From NCBI GenBank assembly GCA_037693485.1, contig CM075351.1, positions 65,870,001 through 65,934,000 of the forward strand: a stretch of DNA of 64,000 bases. Reading direction: 5' to 3'. The translations under genes were made by a program, and so were the position numbers. The stretch comes from Kitagawia praeruptora (taxonomy: Eukaryota > Streptophyta > Magnoliopsida > Apiales > Apiaceae). The notes below the pieces were generated by a model that ran no database searches, was not told the DNA's origin, and saw only the letters and a list, made by a program, of their open reading frames with translations. This document shows, in pieces, positions 23,191-33,388 of this stretch; the first letter of the stretch is position 1; each line of letters opens with the position of its first letter.

Positions 23191-24627
23191 TTATAGTTTT
23201 GGTACATTGTAGAAAATCTCTTTGTAGACAATGTTCTTGGTAACATTGGTGGGTTCTCCATTATCAGAATCAATAAATAGACGCAATCCTTCTGGAGATG
23301 TTACTCTGCTAACAGCAACATAAGCCTGACCATGTGTAAAAACTGGTTTAGGTAAAAACAAACCAACTCTCTCCAAGGACTGTCCTTGAGATTTATTAAT
23401 AGTCATGGAGTAGCAAATTTGCAAGGGCATCTGCTTCCTCAATAATTTGAATGGCAACTTGCTGTCACTGGGACATAATTCCATCCTAGGAATGAAGTGT
23501 CTGCTCCCAACAAATGTACCACAAATTACCTCACACTCAACACAATGTTTTAAGCATTTCGTTACCATCATTCTTGTGCCATTGCAGAGACCAAGTGTTT
23601 GGTTTAAATTTCTCATTAGCATTACAGCTACCCCAACTTTCAACTTGAGCTCATGAAGAGGCAGACCAGGAATATTGAATGAGTTGAGATATTCTGGTGG
23701 AAATGCAAAATTAAGATCAGTAGCCGTACCACCAAAATCTTCAGCTCGATCAACGCTGTAGTACGTAAAGATGTCTCCGGGAATAGTATCAACAATAATC
23801 GAATTTAGTTGACCAACAGTGTGATTGGTTGGTGTTAATATGGCTCTTTCACTAAGATATTTGGGGTTCTTATAATGGTCTTCAAATCCCGGATAAGTCC
23901 ATTTAATCATATTCTCAACAGAATTCCTGGTTTCGACATCACAGAAATCAGCAGGAATCTCAATATAATCTTCAGCACCAGAAAATTCCCCAGCTGTTGG
24001 AGGACCAATTTTGCCATCACCTACTTTCAGGACCCATTCAGCAAATCTTCGTAAATTCTCACACTCCTCAGCATTAGATCCTTGATTCAGCCTCATATTT
24101 TTTTTGAGCAGAAAAATAACAGCCACATGCCATAGATGTGATCTAGTTATGGATGCAGCTACAATATCACCTCTATCTCCCAGAGTTATAACCGGCAAAA
24201 TTTGGCGAAAATCACCACCAAGTAGAACAGTTATGCCTCCGAAAGTCATATTACCTCTCTCAGGACTGACAGATTTCAAAATGTCTCGAAGAGATCGATC
24301 AAGACATTCAAAAGCATACCTATGCTGCATAGGGGCCTCGTCCCATATGATAAGGCTAGTCTGCTTTATGAGCTCAGCTATATCAGAATTTGCTGCAATG
24401 GCACATGAAGAATCATCATCCAATACTAATGGGATTTTGAATCTTGAATGAGCGGTTCTACCTCCAGGCATTAGAGTTGCAGCAATTCCGGAGGACGCAA
24501 CAGGTAGCACAATTTTACTTAAGGATCTTAATTTATATATTATGGTCTTCCAGATGTAAGTCTTACCACATCCACCACTCCCATAAACAAAAAATAAACC
24601 ACCACTATTACTCTGCACCGATTCCAT
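23191..24627 (-). CDS. Helicase domain of the Helitron protein (PIF1-like, superfamily 1)
   Basis: A 478-residue open frame covers essentially the whole PIF1-like helicase. The order is Walker A at residues 16-23, Walker B-like IWDEAP near residue 95, GGDFRQ near residue 155, a long variable middle, and the C-terminal VAVSRV block near residue 450. The first Met follows the TGA break, so it is an internal residue of the ancestral Rep/helicase and not a proven start. Every motif expected for ATP binding and DNA unwinding is intact. Host PIF1 was considered, but the continuous Rep part upstream makes a Helitron origin nearly certain. Confidence 0.8.
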   Translation of the reverse strand: MESVQSNSGGLFFVYGSGGCGKTYIWKTIIYKLRSLSKIVLPVASSGIAATLMPGGRTAHSRFKIPLVLDDDSSCAIAANSDIAELIKQTSLIIWDEAPMQHRYAFECLDRSLRDILKSVSPERGNMTFGGITVLLGGDFRQILPVITLGDRGDIVAASITRSHLWHVAVIFLLKKNMRLNQGSNAEECENLRRFAEWVLKVGDGKIGPPTAGEFSGAEDYIEIPADFCDVETRNSVENMIKWTYPGFEDHYKNPKYLSERAILTPTNHTVGQLNSIIVDTIPGDIFTYYSVDRAEDFGGTATDLNFAFPPEYLNSFNIPGLPLHELKLKVGVAVMLMRNLNQTLGLCNGTRMMVTKCLKHCVECEVICGTFVGSRHFIPRMELCPSDSKLPFKLLRKQMPLQICYSMTINKSQGQSLERVGLFLPKPVFTHGQAYVAVSRVTSPEGLRLFIDSDNGEPTNVTKNIVYKEIFYNVPKL

Positions 24628-24952
24628 AACAGCATGATAAACTTGTAGCTGTTCCTCATTGCAATTTTTGAACAGTTTGTCAAACTCCTCTCACATCTCC
24701 ACAGTATTATAATTCAATTCATCATTGATTAAGTTGTCTGCACCACTTGATAAAAATTCAGGGGGTGGCTGAGGCATCGTGCTAAACTGCTTCAAGGATT
24801 TACCAATAGAACGTAATAATTGATCAATTTCTGCACACAAAAATAAGAGAAAGAATGCACCAACAATTAGAAAATTTCAGGTCAATATAATTTTTAAATA
24901 GTTGTCAATATATAACAAATTTATTTTGATTTAATCAAACAGTTAAATAGGA

Positions 24953-27947
24953 TTACATACTTAATATGCGATGTAAGTGTAAATAACACTCACCTGCTAG
25001 TGCATGAAATTGAAGCTGCCTTTCACTCAATTCATGTAAAGCATGAACAGTTTGCTTCCTCCTCCTATAGACAATATCATCAACCATTTCTTTCCAATGT
25101 TTGTCCCACAAATTTGGGAGATCACTTACTTGGCAATTAACCATTATATGTACAAACAGTTCTCTGATCTGGGCAGGAAAACCACATTTTGAACATTCTT
25201 CTATCACTTGATGCCACTCATTATCATTATCTAATAATCCATACTGCTGGCAAGCTTCTTTAAAAGTATTGTAAACTACACCATCAACAGTTTTTAAAAC
25301 ATTAAATGAAGTAGGACCCCTCACCTTTGTTAGTAGAAGACGTAGATACCAAACTTCTCCGGCACCATGGTGAGTATAGAGCAGCCTTCCAATTTGATAG
25401 CCACGTTTGCGTGCAGTCCATATAGAATCAGTAGCATTCCATACATAATGCTGTGGTAGTTCATCATAAGTGTACTTATTGGCTATTTTGTCATCGTAGT
25501 TTAACTGAAAGAAGGCTTCAAGTTGGCTCCGTTTAAATCTCTCCCGATTAAGAACCTTAGGCAAGCTGTCATTATCCCTGAAAGTACAATTACGCTTTCC
25601 CGGCAAGTGGAACGATAGACGAAGTACAGAAATAGAACGGTGGTGAATATCAAAACCAAATATACGATGTGCTGCTTCTGCGCCACATATATATCTGCCG
25701 TCAAAATAAGCTTTGATTTCATCCACGGGAAGATCTTCTGTGGGTTCACCATCATTAGTCTTTTTTGAAATCTCCACTGTAGCACGATCATGACCTTTGA
25801 GACAGTACTTGAATAAATACTTGAGACTACGTGCATGGCAACAAATTTCCACATTCATATGACATTGGTATTTTACCAAAAGATCTCGATTGTATGGCAC
25901 AACATATTGATTGTCAAGCTCCGCTTTACCTTTGGTAACAGTGATTTTAGTATCCCTACGCTTATAAATCGGGAATCCAGATTGATCAAATGTAGTTTGA
26001 GCACAATACCTACAGTGAATCACATTATCAGTTTCATAAAAATATGATCTGAGAAGTATTGCAATCATTTAATCAAAAGTAGAACAAAAAATTAATCATG
26101 ATTTGAAATTGTGCCCAGAAAAAAAAGTAAAAGCTTGATGAGATCGTTCTTCTTACTTCTTCGGGAAGTGTTTGGCACATTTTTTGCCCATCATGCATGG
26201 AGATTTAGGATTATTATACCCACAAGGTCCATGTATCATGAAGGCTTTAACAGCAGCATAACCAATTGGATCGGCAACCGGATCAGGAATCTCAGCTGAG
26301 ACAAAACTGTCCACATTTGCATTCAGATTTTTCTTACTCTCTGAATCCAGCCATATCAACAAATGAACATGCGGCAGACCACGCTTTTGAAATTCAACAA
26401 CATACATTACTGCATACATCATGAAATTGTACAAAATCAATATAAAAACATAGAAACATTATATTATTCAATAAACTGTAAACTTCTGAAATAACTTACT
26501 TCCAGCACAAGTGCCAAAATATTTTTTTTTCTTTATATCCTCAATCAGCTGCTCAAGTTTCAGCTGGAAAACCCTTGCTATTATATCTGGAGAGTCCACA
26601 ATATTGCAACCAGGAGTGCATTTCATCATTTCAAGTATCTCATCCCACATGGGATTAGTGGTCATAGTAAGGAAAATGTCCGGATGACCAATTTTCCGAC
26701 AAATAGCAAGCGCATCCTGGAAATGTTGTTGCATGTACCGTTTCGAACATAAAAAACTTGCAGGGAGTATGAAACCTCTACCAATATTACTTGTATCATT
26801 TAGTCCGTTTCGCAAGCTCTTTTTCAGATTGTCATAAAGATCATGACGCAGTTCTGTTTGGTGTGTGCGAAACCACCAGAGACGTGCTTGCTCAATGGAG
26901 GAAAATGCATCAACTATATACTGTTGAAAAAGCCTCCCACCAAGCCTTGGAGTATTACCTGGAATTTAATAGAAAATCATGTGTTTTTAATCTATCACAT
27001 TGGTACAATACAAAAGTCATAAAACCTCAACAATATGAAATTTCAACAGAATTACCTTCATCATAACGGACATGTAGTTTGTAGGAATAAAATTCCTTCT
27101 GCGTTATCCTCTTCCGCTTCTTCCCTTTATTCTATTCATTTTGAACATAGGGGATATCATCGTGGTACCCATCCTCACCAGTTGGAAACAAAAGTGGATG
27201 TTGTAATGCCATAAGCTTGGGATGAATATCCGATATACGGGTAAGACCCTTACTTTTACAATCAATAATTATATCTCTCTCGCCACAGGTGTTTTCCAAG
27301 TCGCCAACCATGATTGCTCCAACTTCATTAGATGGACCAATAAAATTCTCACGGCCAGTGACAGCACGACTAACTTTCATCACAATTTTAAGATCCTGGA
27401 CAGGCTGCTCTTTGAACCGAACACGCGCCATACGGAAGTATTTTACCAATTCGTTTGATTCATCCAACATCTGCAGCAATCCTTGCACAGTCTCAGTATC
27501 AACTGTCTCACCATCTTCTACACTAACCCATGCCATTCGATTCTGAACTTCATTCTCAGTGTCATAAATGTACAACTGACAAAACTTGGGGGTCCCACCA
27601 TCATCAGGAATTAGAGTGCCAAAGACATGGTGGTTCTGACCATTCAGCCGATAAATGTAAGGTGCACGACCATTGTTTATGGAATGGTCGACCTTGCCTC
27701 CCATAGAGGTGAAAGCAAACATAGAATTGTACAAACGAATCAACCGTTTGAACTTGTTGCCCCGCTGCGGATCATTGTAAATTTTCATCAAATAAGAAGG
27801 AGTTGGAGGTGTTTTGGGAAGGCGTATTTGACCTTTTGAACAACAGATTGAGAATTCAGGGCGGCCATGTTTTACATTTTTGTTCACTCTCTCCTCCTTC
27901 CACAAAATTGCATGACAATGGTTACACACTTCCGTTGGCGGACCCAA
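24953..27947 (-). pseudogene. Rep (HUH nuclease) part of the Helitron protein
   Basis: Several exons are visible on the minus strand: 27947-27132 (Helitron N-terminal region, starting MGPPTEVCNHCHAILW), about 26945-26500, about 26420-26153 (HUH exon), and 26068-24953 with the tyrosine motif. The cysteines of CNHCHAILW form a likely zinc-binding N-terminal motif of Helitron-like proteins. The exon with the first stop continues afterwards with a basic stretch (KGKKRKRITQKEFYSY) in the same frame, so the TAG is a point lesion and not the true end. Intron positions are inferred from GT-AG signals and frame continuity. Confidence 0.75.
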
Positions 27948-28639
27948 ACTAACATAACCTAAAACAAAACCATGAAATTGGGAGTGTAAGTCAACAAATA
28001 GTTTGACAGCGCCAAAAATTTTCTATGTTATTCTGCGAAGAGAGTTAAACAAAACATTGTAATGATGACATCTGAACAGGAAATTTACCTTTACTGGTAA
28101 CAATGCCTTCTTCAGGTAAAATGACATCTTCACCATCACTATCACTACCAAATTCTGACAATCCAAAAATAACACCAGTTAATGGCAACCAAGAAATCAG
28201 AGTCTACAGAATGAGATTGAATTAAAATCTAATTTGGAATTACCAGCATTTCCATAGTAATATGCATCTTTATAAACAGATAATGGACTTGAAGATTCAC
28301 TTATAACAGGTTCATCGTCCTGCTCATCAAGAACCTCATCTACGAAAAGCTGAGAAATAGAGTCAGCAATTTTTGTTGGTGTAATCTGAGGCCTACTCTT
28401 TCTCGATATTTCCTCTGTGGTTAGACATTCAACTCCACTGCCTACTGTAAGAGATTCCGGAATCATAACAAATTCTGATAGCACTGGAATGAAAAAAAAT
28501 GAAACTATATAGAAATTAAAATTGTACAATTTTCTGATGCACTATTATGCCTTTGACTCCTGCTCTTTTTCTGCACTACATTAACAGTTGGGCTCAAAAC
28601 TGTAGGAGACCCTGCAACCAAAAATTAGAAAATCTCATC

Positions 28640-29190
28640 ATTCACCCTAATTATGTGTCATAAACGAAAGGATTTTACACAACTACCTATAGAATGTGGT
28701 TGATGATTAGATATATTAGTGAGCACACCCCTCTGAGCATTGGATGAAGCAGTAGGAGTATGATTCTGGTAATCCACTGCCTTAGCATTTACACGTCTTT
28801 TAGGCAAAGGGGTGCTTGCAAACCCAAACACCTCATCTGCATTGAATAAGGATAAATTGGAAGAGTTGGGTTAAAATGTGTAGAAGAAACTGCCACCAAC
28901 AATTACAAAATCTTTTCATTCACCATAATGATGTGTCATAAGAGAAAGCATTTAAATACAACTACCTGTTGAATGTGGTTGATGATTAGATATATTACTG
29001 AGTACACCCCTTTGATTAATGGATGAAGCAGTAGGAGTAAAATTCTGGTAATCCACTACCTTAGCATTTACAACTCTTTTAGGCAAAGGGGTGTTTGCAC
29101 CCCCAAAAAACTCACCTGCATTAAATAAGGATTTGATAGCTAAATTCTCTTTGTATACTCAGACCCCTTATTTAATGCATTCAAAAACCA
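28640..29190 (-). repeat. Tandem duplication of an exon in the Helitron Rep gene
   Basis: Two adjacent units of about 280 bp each hold one exon plus intron. One exon encodes TPLPKRRVNAKAVDYQN, the other TPLPKRVVNAKVVDYQN; both end NISNHQPHS before the same GTAGTTG donor. Both copies keep open frames in the same splice phase. The segment lies in the linker between the N-terminal DNF-like exon and the main Rep body. Confidence 0.8.
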
Positions 29191-29667
29191 TATCATTCAT
29201 ACTTCATGAGGCAACAATATGATGAAAACTTACATTGGCTTGATCCATTCTCTGTTTTAGACCTTGAAGCAGCTTGATTCTCTTTGTTCCCATCTTCTTT
29301 TCTCACCCTCCTTCTATCATGAATGCCTAAAAAAACAAATGACACCAAAAGTAAAATCCATAACCTACAACAAACAGTACATGAACATTGGCCCAAAAAT
29401 ATCAAAACACAAAACCCAAAAATATAACCATAAAAAACCATGGATGAAAACATAAAACCCATAACGTGTTTAATCAATCAATACAGATAGGTTCGAATGC
29501 ATACCAAGATCAGATTGAAATGATGTGAAGTTATCCAATCTCAAATGGCTATAATTAACCTGAAAAGAAATCAAAAGAAAGGAATAAAATTAGGCATCAT
29601 CGTATCCAGAGATTAGAGATTAAAAAAATTGGAGAAAGCAAATAAGAGATGAAAGAACCTCCTTCAT

Positions 29668-30903
29668 CTTTCTCAGATTTGTTTTGAGTTTTTGAAATTC
29701 AAAATAATCCCCTATACATATCAAAGACCACTACTGCTATCTTGACAAACATACATGGAGACAAAGAGAAGTTTGAATTGTGTGGTTGGCAAAGAACCGT
29801 ACAGAAATTAGTACCAAATTACCTTAATTCAAGCCTCTGGTTTGATCATTCTAGGAAAGTGACAAAATTGGAACATGCTAGCTCCCCTCTCAGCTGCTCC
29901 TGGTTTCCAAATATACTATTTCAAGCTTGAAATAAAACAGTTGCATTACATGGGTTGTGTCTCTTTTTGTTTTTGTTTTGTTTGGACTGTGCATGCCAGT
30001 TTGTCTGCAGAGAATTGAATAAATTTGTCTCCAGAGAATTGAATAAGGATTTGTCATTATTTGTAAATAATAGAATTTGCTTATTACTTGATGGCATGTG
30101 ATTGTAATTTTGATACAACTTTAAGGGTAGGGGGTGTAAAAAACCATGAAATTTGGCAACAGGATTTATGATATAGGGGATTATCATTTAATCAGATATA
30201 TTGTAGATCATCTATATTTTACAAATGAGAGGTTGTCCTCAGTCAATCTTCCTAAAGTTAAAAGATTTTGTTCTTATAAATTAAATGATTTCGCAGGGGC
30301 AATTTTGTAAATGTAAATTTTTTAATAGTAATTTATATATATAGCCTTAGAATTATATTGCAAATCTTTTAACCTCAGGGAAAAATCCTGAAAACAACCT
30401 CAGGCACCTCAAGCTCTTTACAAATACAATATTATATGGAACGTATTATCTGATAAAGAATATTCAATAAAAATCACTGTTTCATTAAAATTTTCGAGGA
30501 TCATAAATGTTTTACTAACAAAATATTGTAGTGATATGAATTTTTCTGCAAAATACGTCTTAGATGCAAAACATACATGAAACACAAAACGTATATAATT
30601 TATAAGATTTTTAATAAAATAGTGATCTTCATGAGACACACATTGAAAATTAATAAATTTTGTAATATTTTAAATGCAGAATATATATGATTTTCAAGAT
30701 ATCCGATAAAATGATGTTGTTTATGAAAATTTACTTTACATTAAAAATAATATTAATATTTTACTAAATATTAAAAAAATACTATAGGACACAATCGTTC
30801 GGATCTATTCTAAATAAATAATTTCGGAAAAAAATAAGAAAGTTGAGGATAAAATAATAAAGAATTTTTTTGAACTTGTGTGTAGATACAAATGACGACT
30901 ATC
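29668..30903. other. Upstream region of the Helitron gene and flank
   Basis: There is no supported gene. On the minus strand this is the promoter side of the Rep gene. A candidate Helitron 5' end lies at 30351. Beyond it the sequence to 30903 is AT-rich and featureless apart from scattered short direct repeats such as GATTTTTAATAAAAT and relatives. Confidence 0.4.
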
Positions 30904-31116
30904 AATGACAAATTAATTCGATTCGACAGATACCCAATTGATAATTCGATTTTTTGGATATATCGAACCCGATTTGGATTTGAATATTGATTTTAATTTT
31001 AAACCCGAATATTTTTGGATTTGGATTTTATGTTTACCGATTCGAAACTCGATCCGAAATTCGAAACCGGATCCAAACACGAAACCCGTAAAATGCCCGA
31101 ATATCTATACACACAT

Positions 31117-31150
<34 letters not shown>

Positions 31151-31229
31151 TACATTTTAATAATACATTATACATGTTATTCAAATTCAATTTTATAAAA
31201 CATGTTAATAATTATATATAAATGTGCTT

Positions 31230-32525
31230 TTTTCATAAATACCCTTGTCTAGAAATGTTTTTGCAAAAATACTTTGTTAAAAAAAAATAATTTGCAAAAA
31301 TACTATCTTATTTGCAAAAATATCATCTTATTTACAAAAATACTATCTTATTTATGATGGTTGCGTAACAGGTTGCATTCAATATTCAGTTACATATGCA
31401 ACTGAATGCAACTAAAAATCGTAATTAGAATTTTCACTTTTTTTTACCAACTTCCGGTTCTATATAAGGGCTGCGCGGCAGTAAAAAATGGAAATTTGAC
31501 TTTTAGCTTTTAGTTGAATTCAGTTGCATAGGTTGAATATGAACTAAATGCAACTAAAAATTCTAATTTAAATTTTCAATTTTTTACCAACTTCCAATTC
31601 TGTATAAGGGCTGCGTAATAGCAAAAAATGAAAATTTAACTTTTAATTTTTAGTTGCATTCAGTTGCATAGGTTGCATATGCAACTGAATGCAACTAAAA
31701 ATTGTAATTTAAATTTCCATTTTTCAATTTTCAGTTGTATTCAGTTGCATATATGGTTGCGTTAAACGCATGTGGTTGCATTCAATTGCAATTATTAAAA
31801 ATAGAGAGTTTCAGCCCTATTTGCAACTCCAACTAGAACAAAAAAATAAATTTATTATCTCTCGCGTTCCTCTCCTTTCTCCCCTGCTATCTTCCACCGC
31901 CACCCACCTTCCCCTCTTTCTTCCCAGTTCAAATCGCCGCCGACTACCACCACAGCAACGTAATTGAAGCCTCCATCCTCCTCTATTCAAACAAATCAAC
32001 GGAATAAATTTTGATTTTCAAAATTTGAGACTTTTATTTAAGTTCGCTTTTTGATGAACTTATGCTTCATTTAAATACTTAAATCAATTGTTTCGAGTTT
32101 TTAATTGTTGATCGGAGGAGGCCTGCGGCCTCGACGTCGGAGGTGGAGATCTGAGTCGGCGGCGTTGATCGGAGAAGGTGAGGGTGGTTACGGATGGAAG
32201 GGAAATAGGAAGTGAAATTGAATCGGAATAAACAAATATGAACTTGAATCAAATATGGAAGAGAGATGATAGAATAAAAATAGATAAATATAAAAATCGT
32301 CGCATACCATTCAAATAAGGAGTGAAGACTGGATATGTGAAGTGATGATGACGAAGAGATTCTGGGTCGGTGAAGAGTGAACAAAGACCGTACTTTTCAA
32401 AGGACGTATTTTTGGAAAGTAACAAACACAAAGTTACAATAAATCGTAGATTTGCAAGGAAAATAAATAGATCGTATTTTTGCAATTCATATATCAAAAA
32501 ACTGTATTCTATGTAAATACCCTAT
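31230..32525. mobile_element. Nested repeat with GCAACT palindromes and a GC-rich core
   Basis: The edges carry many copies of GCAAAAATAC-type phrases. Between 31360 and 31800 a block built on CAGTTGCAT and TGCAACTGAATGCAACT is repeated about three times with AACTTCC.GTTCTATATAAGGGCTGCG. The core (about 31855-32200) is GC-rich with CGCCGCCGAC-like and GGAGGAGG-like phrases, similar in style to host 5' exons. It looks like a non-autonomous Mutator-like element with captured sequence, but no clean target duplication was found. Confidence 0.4.
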
Positions 32526-32544
32526 ATAAGTCTTATATGATAAT

Positions 32545-32750
32545 TTATAGGTTATTTATTCAAAATACCCAAAAAACTAAGTTTTTTTGTAAAAATACCA
32601 TCTAAGTTTCTAAATTGCAAAAATACCCTACTTTTTTGTCGCATTAGGCCGCGCAGCGGACGCATTAGGTCGAATAAGTATCGCATTAGGTAGTTTGAGG
32701 TATTTTTGCAAAGATTTACTTTGTAGGGGTTATTTCTGGAAAAAGCCCTA
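32545..32750. repeat. Small MITE-like repeat with CGCATTAGG triplicate
   Basis: Loosely inverted ends (AAAATACCC and GGGGTTATTTC) surround a core in which CGCATTAGG occurs three times with variants. It resembles the AAAATACC-rich edges of the neighbouring repeat. The boundaries are uncertain. Confidence 0.35.
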
Positions 32751-33388
32751 TAATTATTATATATAATATTTTAGATATAAGACATATAAATTATTTATTT
32801 TATTAGAAATAGTCAATAATAATAATCTTCTCTTTTTCAACATCAAATTTTATTAATATATTTAGGATGTAAATTTCTTTATTTTACATAAACTTTTCGT
32901 TTATGTTGGTATACTAAGAATTATTAATTTAAGATATTTCAAATTTTACTTAGTACGTCAATTCGTATAATATTTTATATTTGACTACTTAATTATGTTT
33001 TATTTTAATTATTATTTTAATCATTAACGTTATTTGCATATAACGGTATATTTAAACTTACTTACACTATTTTTAATTTTAAATATTCAAATAAAAATCG
33101 ATCATATCCAAAATCCAACAAAATTCAATTTGAATATTGACTTTTAAATTTGACTATAAAATATGAATCTATTTTTAAAATCCAAAAATATTTAAATTTA
33201 AATTTAGATTTTATAAAACCCGAACCATTGTCATCCCTAACTATCACACAAAACGTGCATATCACCTGCTAATACTTTTTGTGTCCCATTTTACATGTTT
33301 CTTTTCTAAAAAACACACATATTAAGGTAAAAGTTAATTGGATAATATTCCAACTAATACCTTTAATTAATATATTGGAAAATGAAAA

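Larger units (their letters stand above)
23191..29667 (-). pseudogene. Helitron Rep/helicase gene (HUH endonuclease plus PIF1-type helicase), two in-frame stops
   Basis: Minus-strand exons run from a three-codon first exon at 29667-29659 (MKE), through 29559-29505 and 29326-29234, then two near-duplicate exons, into Rep and helicase exons, ending at TAA 23191. Rep parts include FQKRGLPHVHLLIWLD (HUH motif H-V-H) and SLKYLFKYCLKGHD (the tyrosine motif). The helicase part has Walker A GSGGCGKT, LIIWDEAPM, LGGDFRQILPV and the closing motif NKSQGQSLERVGLFL. The protein would nick and unwind DNA for rolling-circle transposition in the nucleus. Two stops break it: TAG at 27134-27132 after PYVQNE, and TGA at 24693-24691 between Rep and helicase. 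The rest is well preserved, so inactivation looks recent. Two RPA-like genes lie downstream on the same strand. Confidence 0.85.
9468..30351 (-). mobile_element. Putative giant autonomous-type Helitron with Rep/helicase and two RPA genes
   Basis: On the minus strand the order is Rep/helicase gene (23191-29667), RPA1-like gene (13850-16392), RPA1-like gene (11239-13336), then a Helitron-style 3' end. That end has a short GC-rich hairpin (GCCGAAGCGTAGCGGGC) and, 7 nt later, CTAG at 9471-9468, followed by T, the expected A/T target. Plant Helitrons are known to carry Rep/Hel and RPA1-like genes in this order. The 5' end is less certain. Minus-strand TCTAAGGCTATATATA at 30351 looks like a Helitron start upstream of an AT-rich leader, but the base before it is T, not the expected A. 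Foreign DNA inside includes a LINE-like piece and a copia array. Treating it as one element is an inference. Confidence 0.5.
30904..33240. mobile_element. Decayed hAT-like element with nested insertions
   Basis: The right end, read inward, is TAGGGATGACAATGG followed by a CGGGTT-type region, a common end of plant hAT-derived elements. The left end retains ATGACAA and the matching Asp/Phe-codon-like AATCCGAAT stretches in opposite orientation (30930-31090 against 33090-33230). ACTATCA occurs outside both ends, 7 of 8 positions of an 8-bp duplication. The left terminus has lost its first bases. No transposase is seen. An AT microsatellite (about 31117-31145) and a second repeat lie inside. Confidence 0.45.

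Noticed and set aside
24104..24451. Plus-strand frames within the helicase region
   Set aside because: They are shadows of the well-supported minus-strand helicase.
29193..29477. Minus-strand 94-codon frame with hydrophobic start
   Set aside because: It runs through an intron of the Helitron Rep gene; only its middle (29326-29234) is a real exon.
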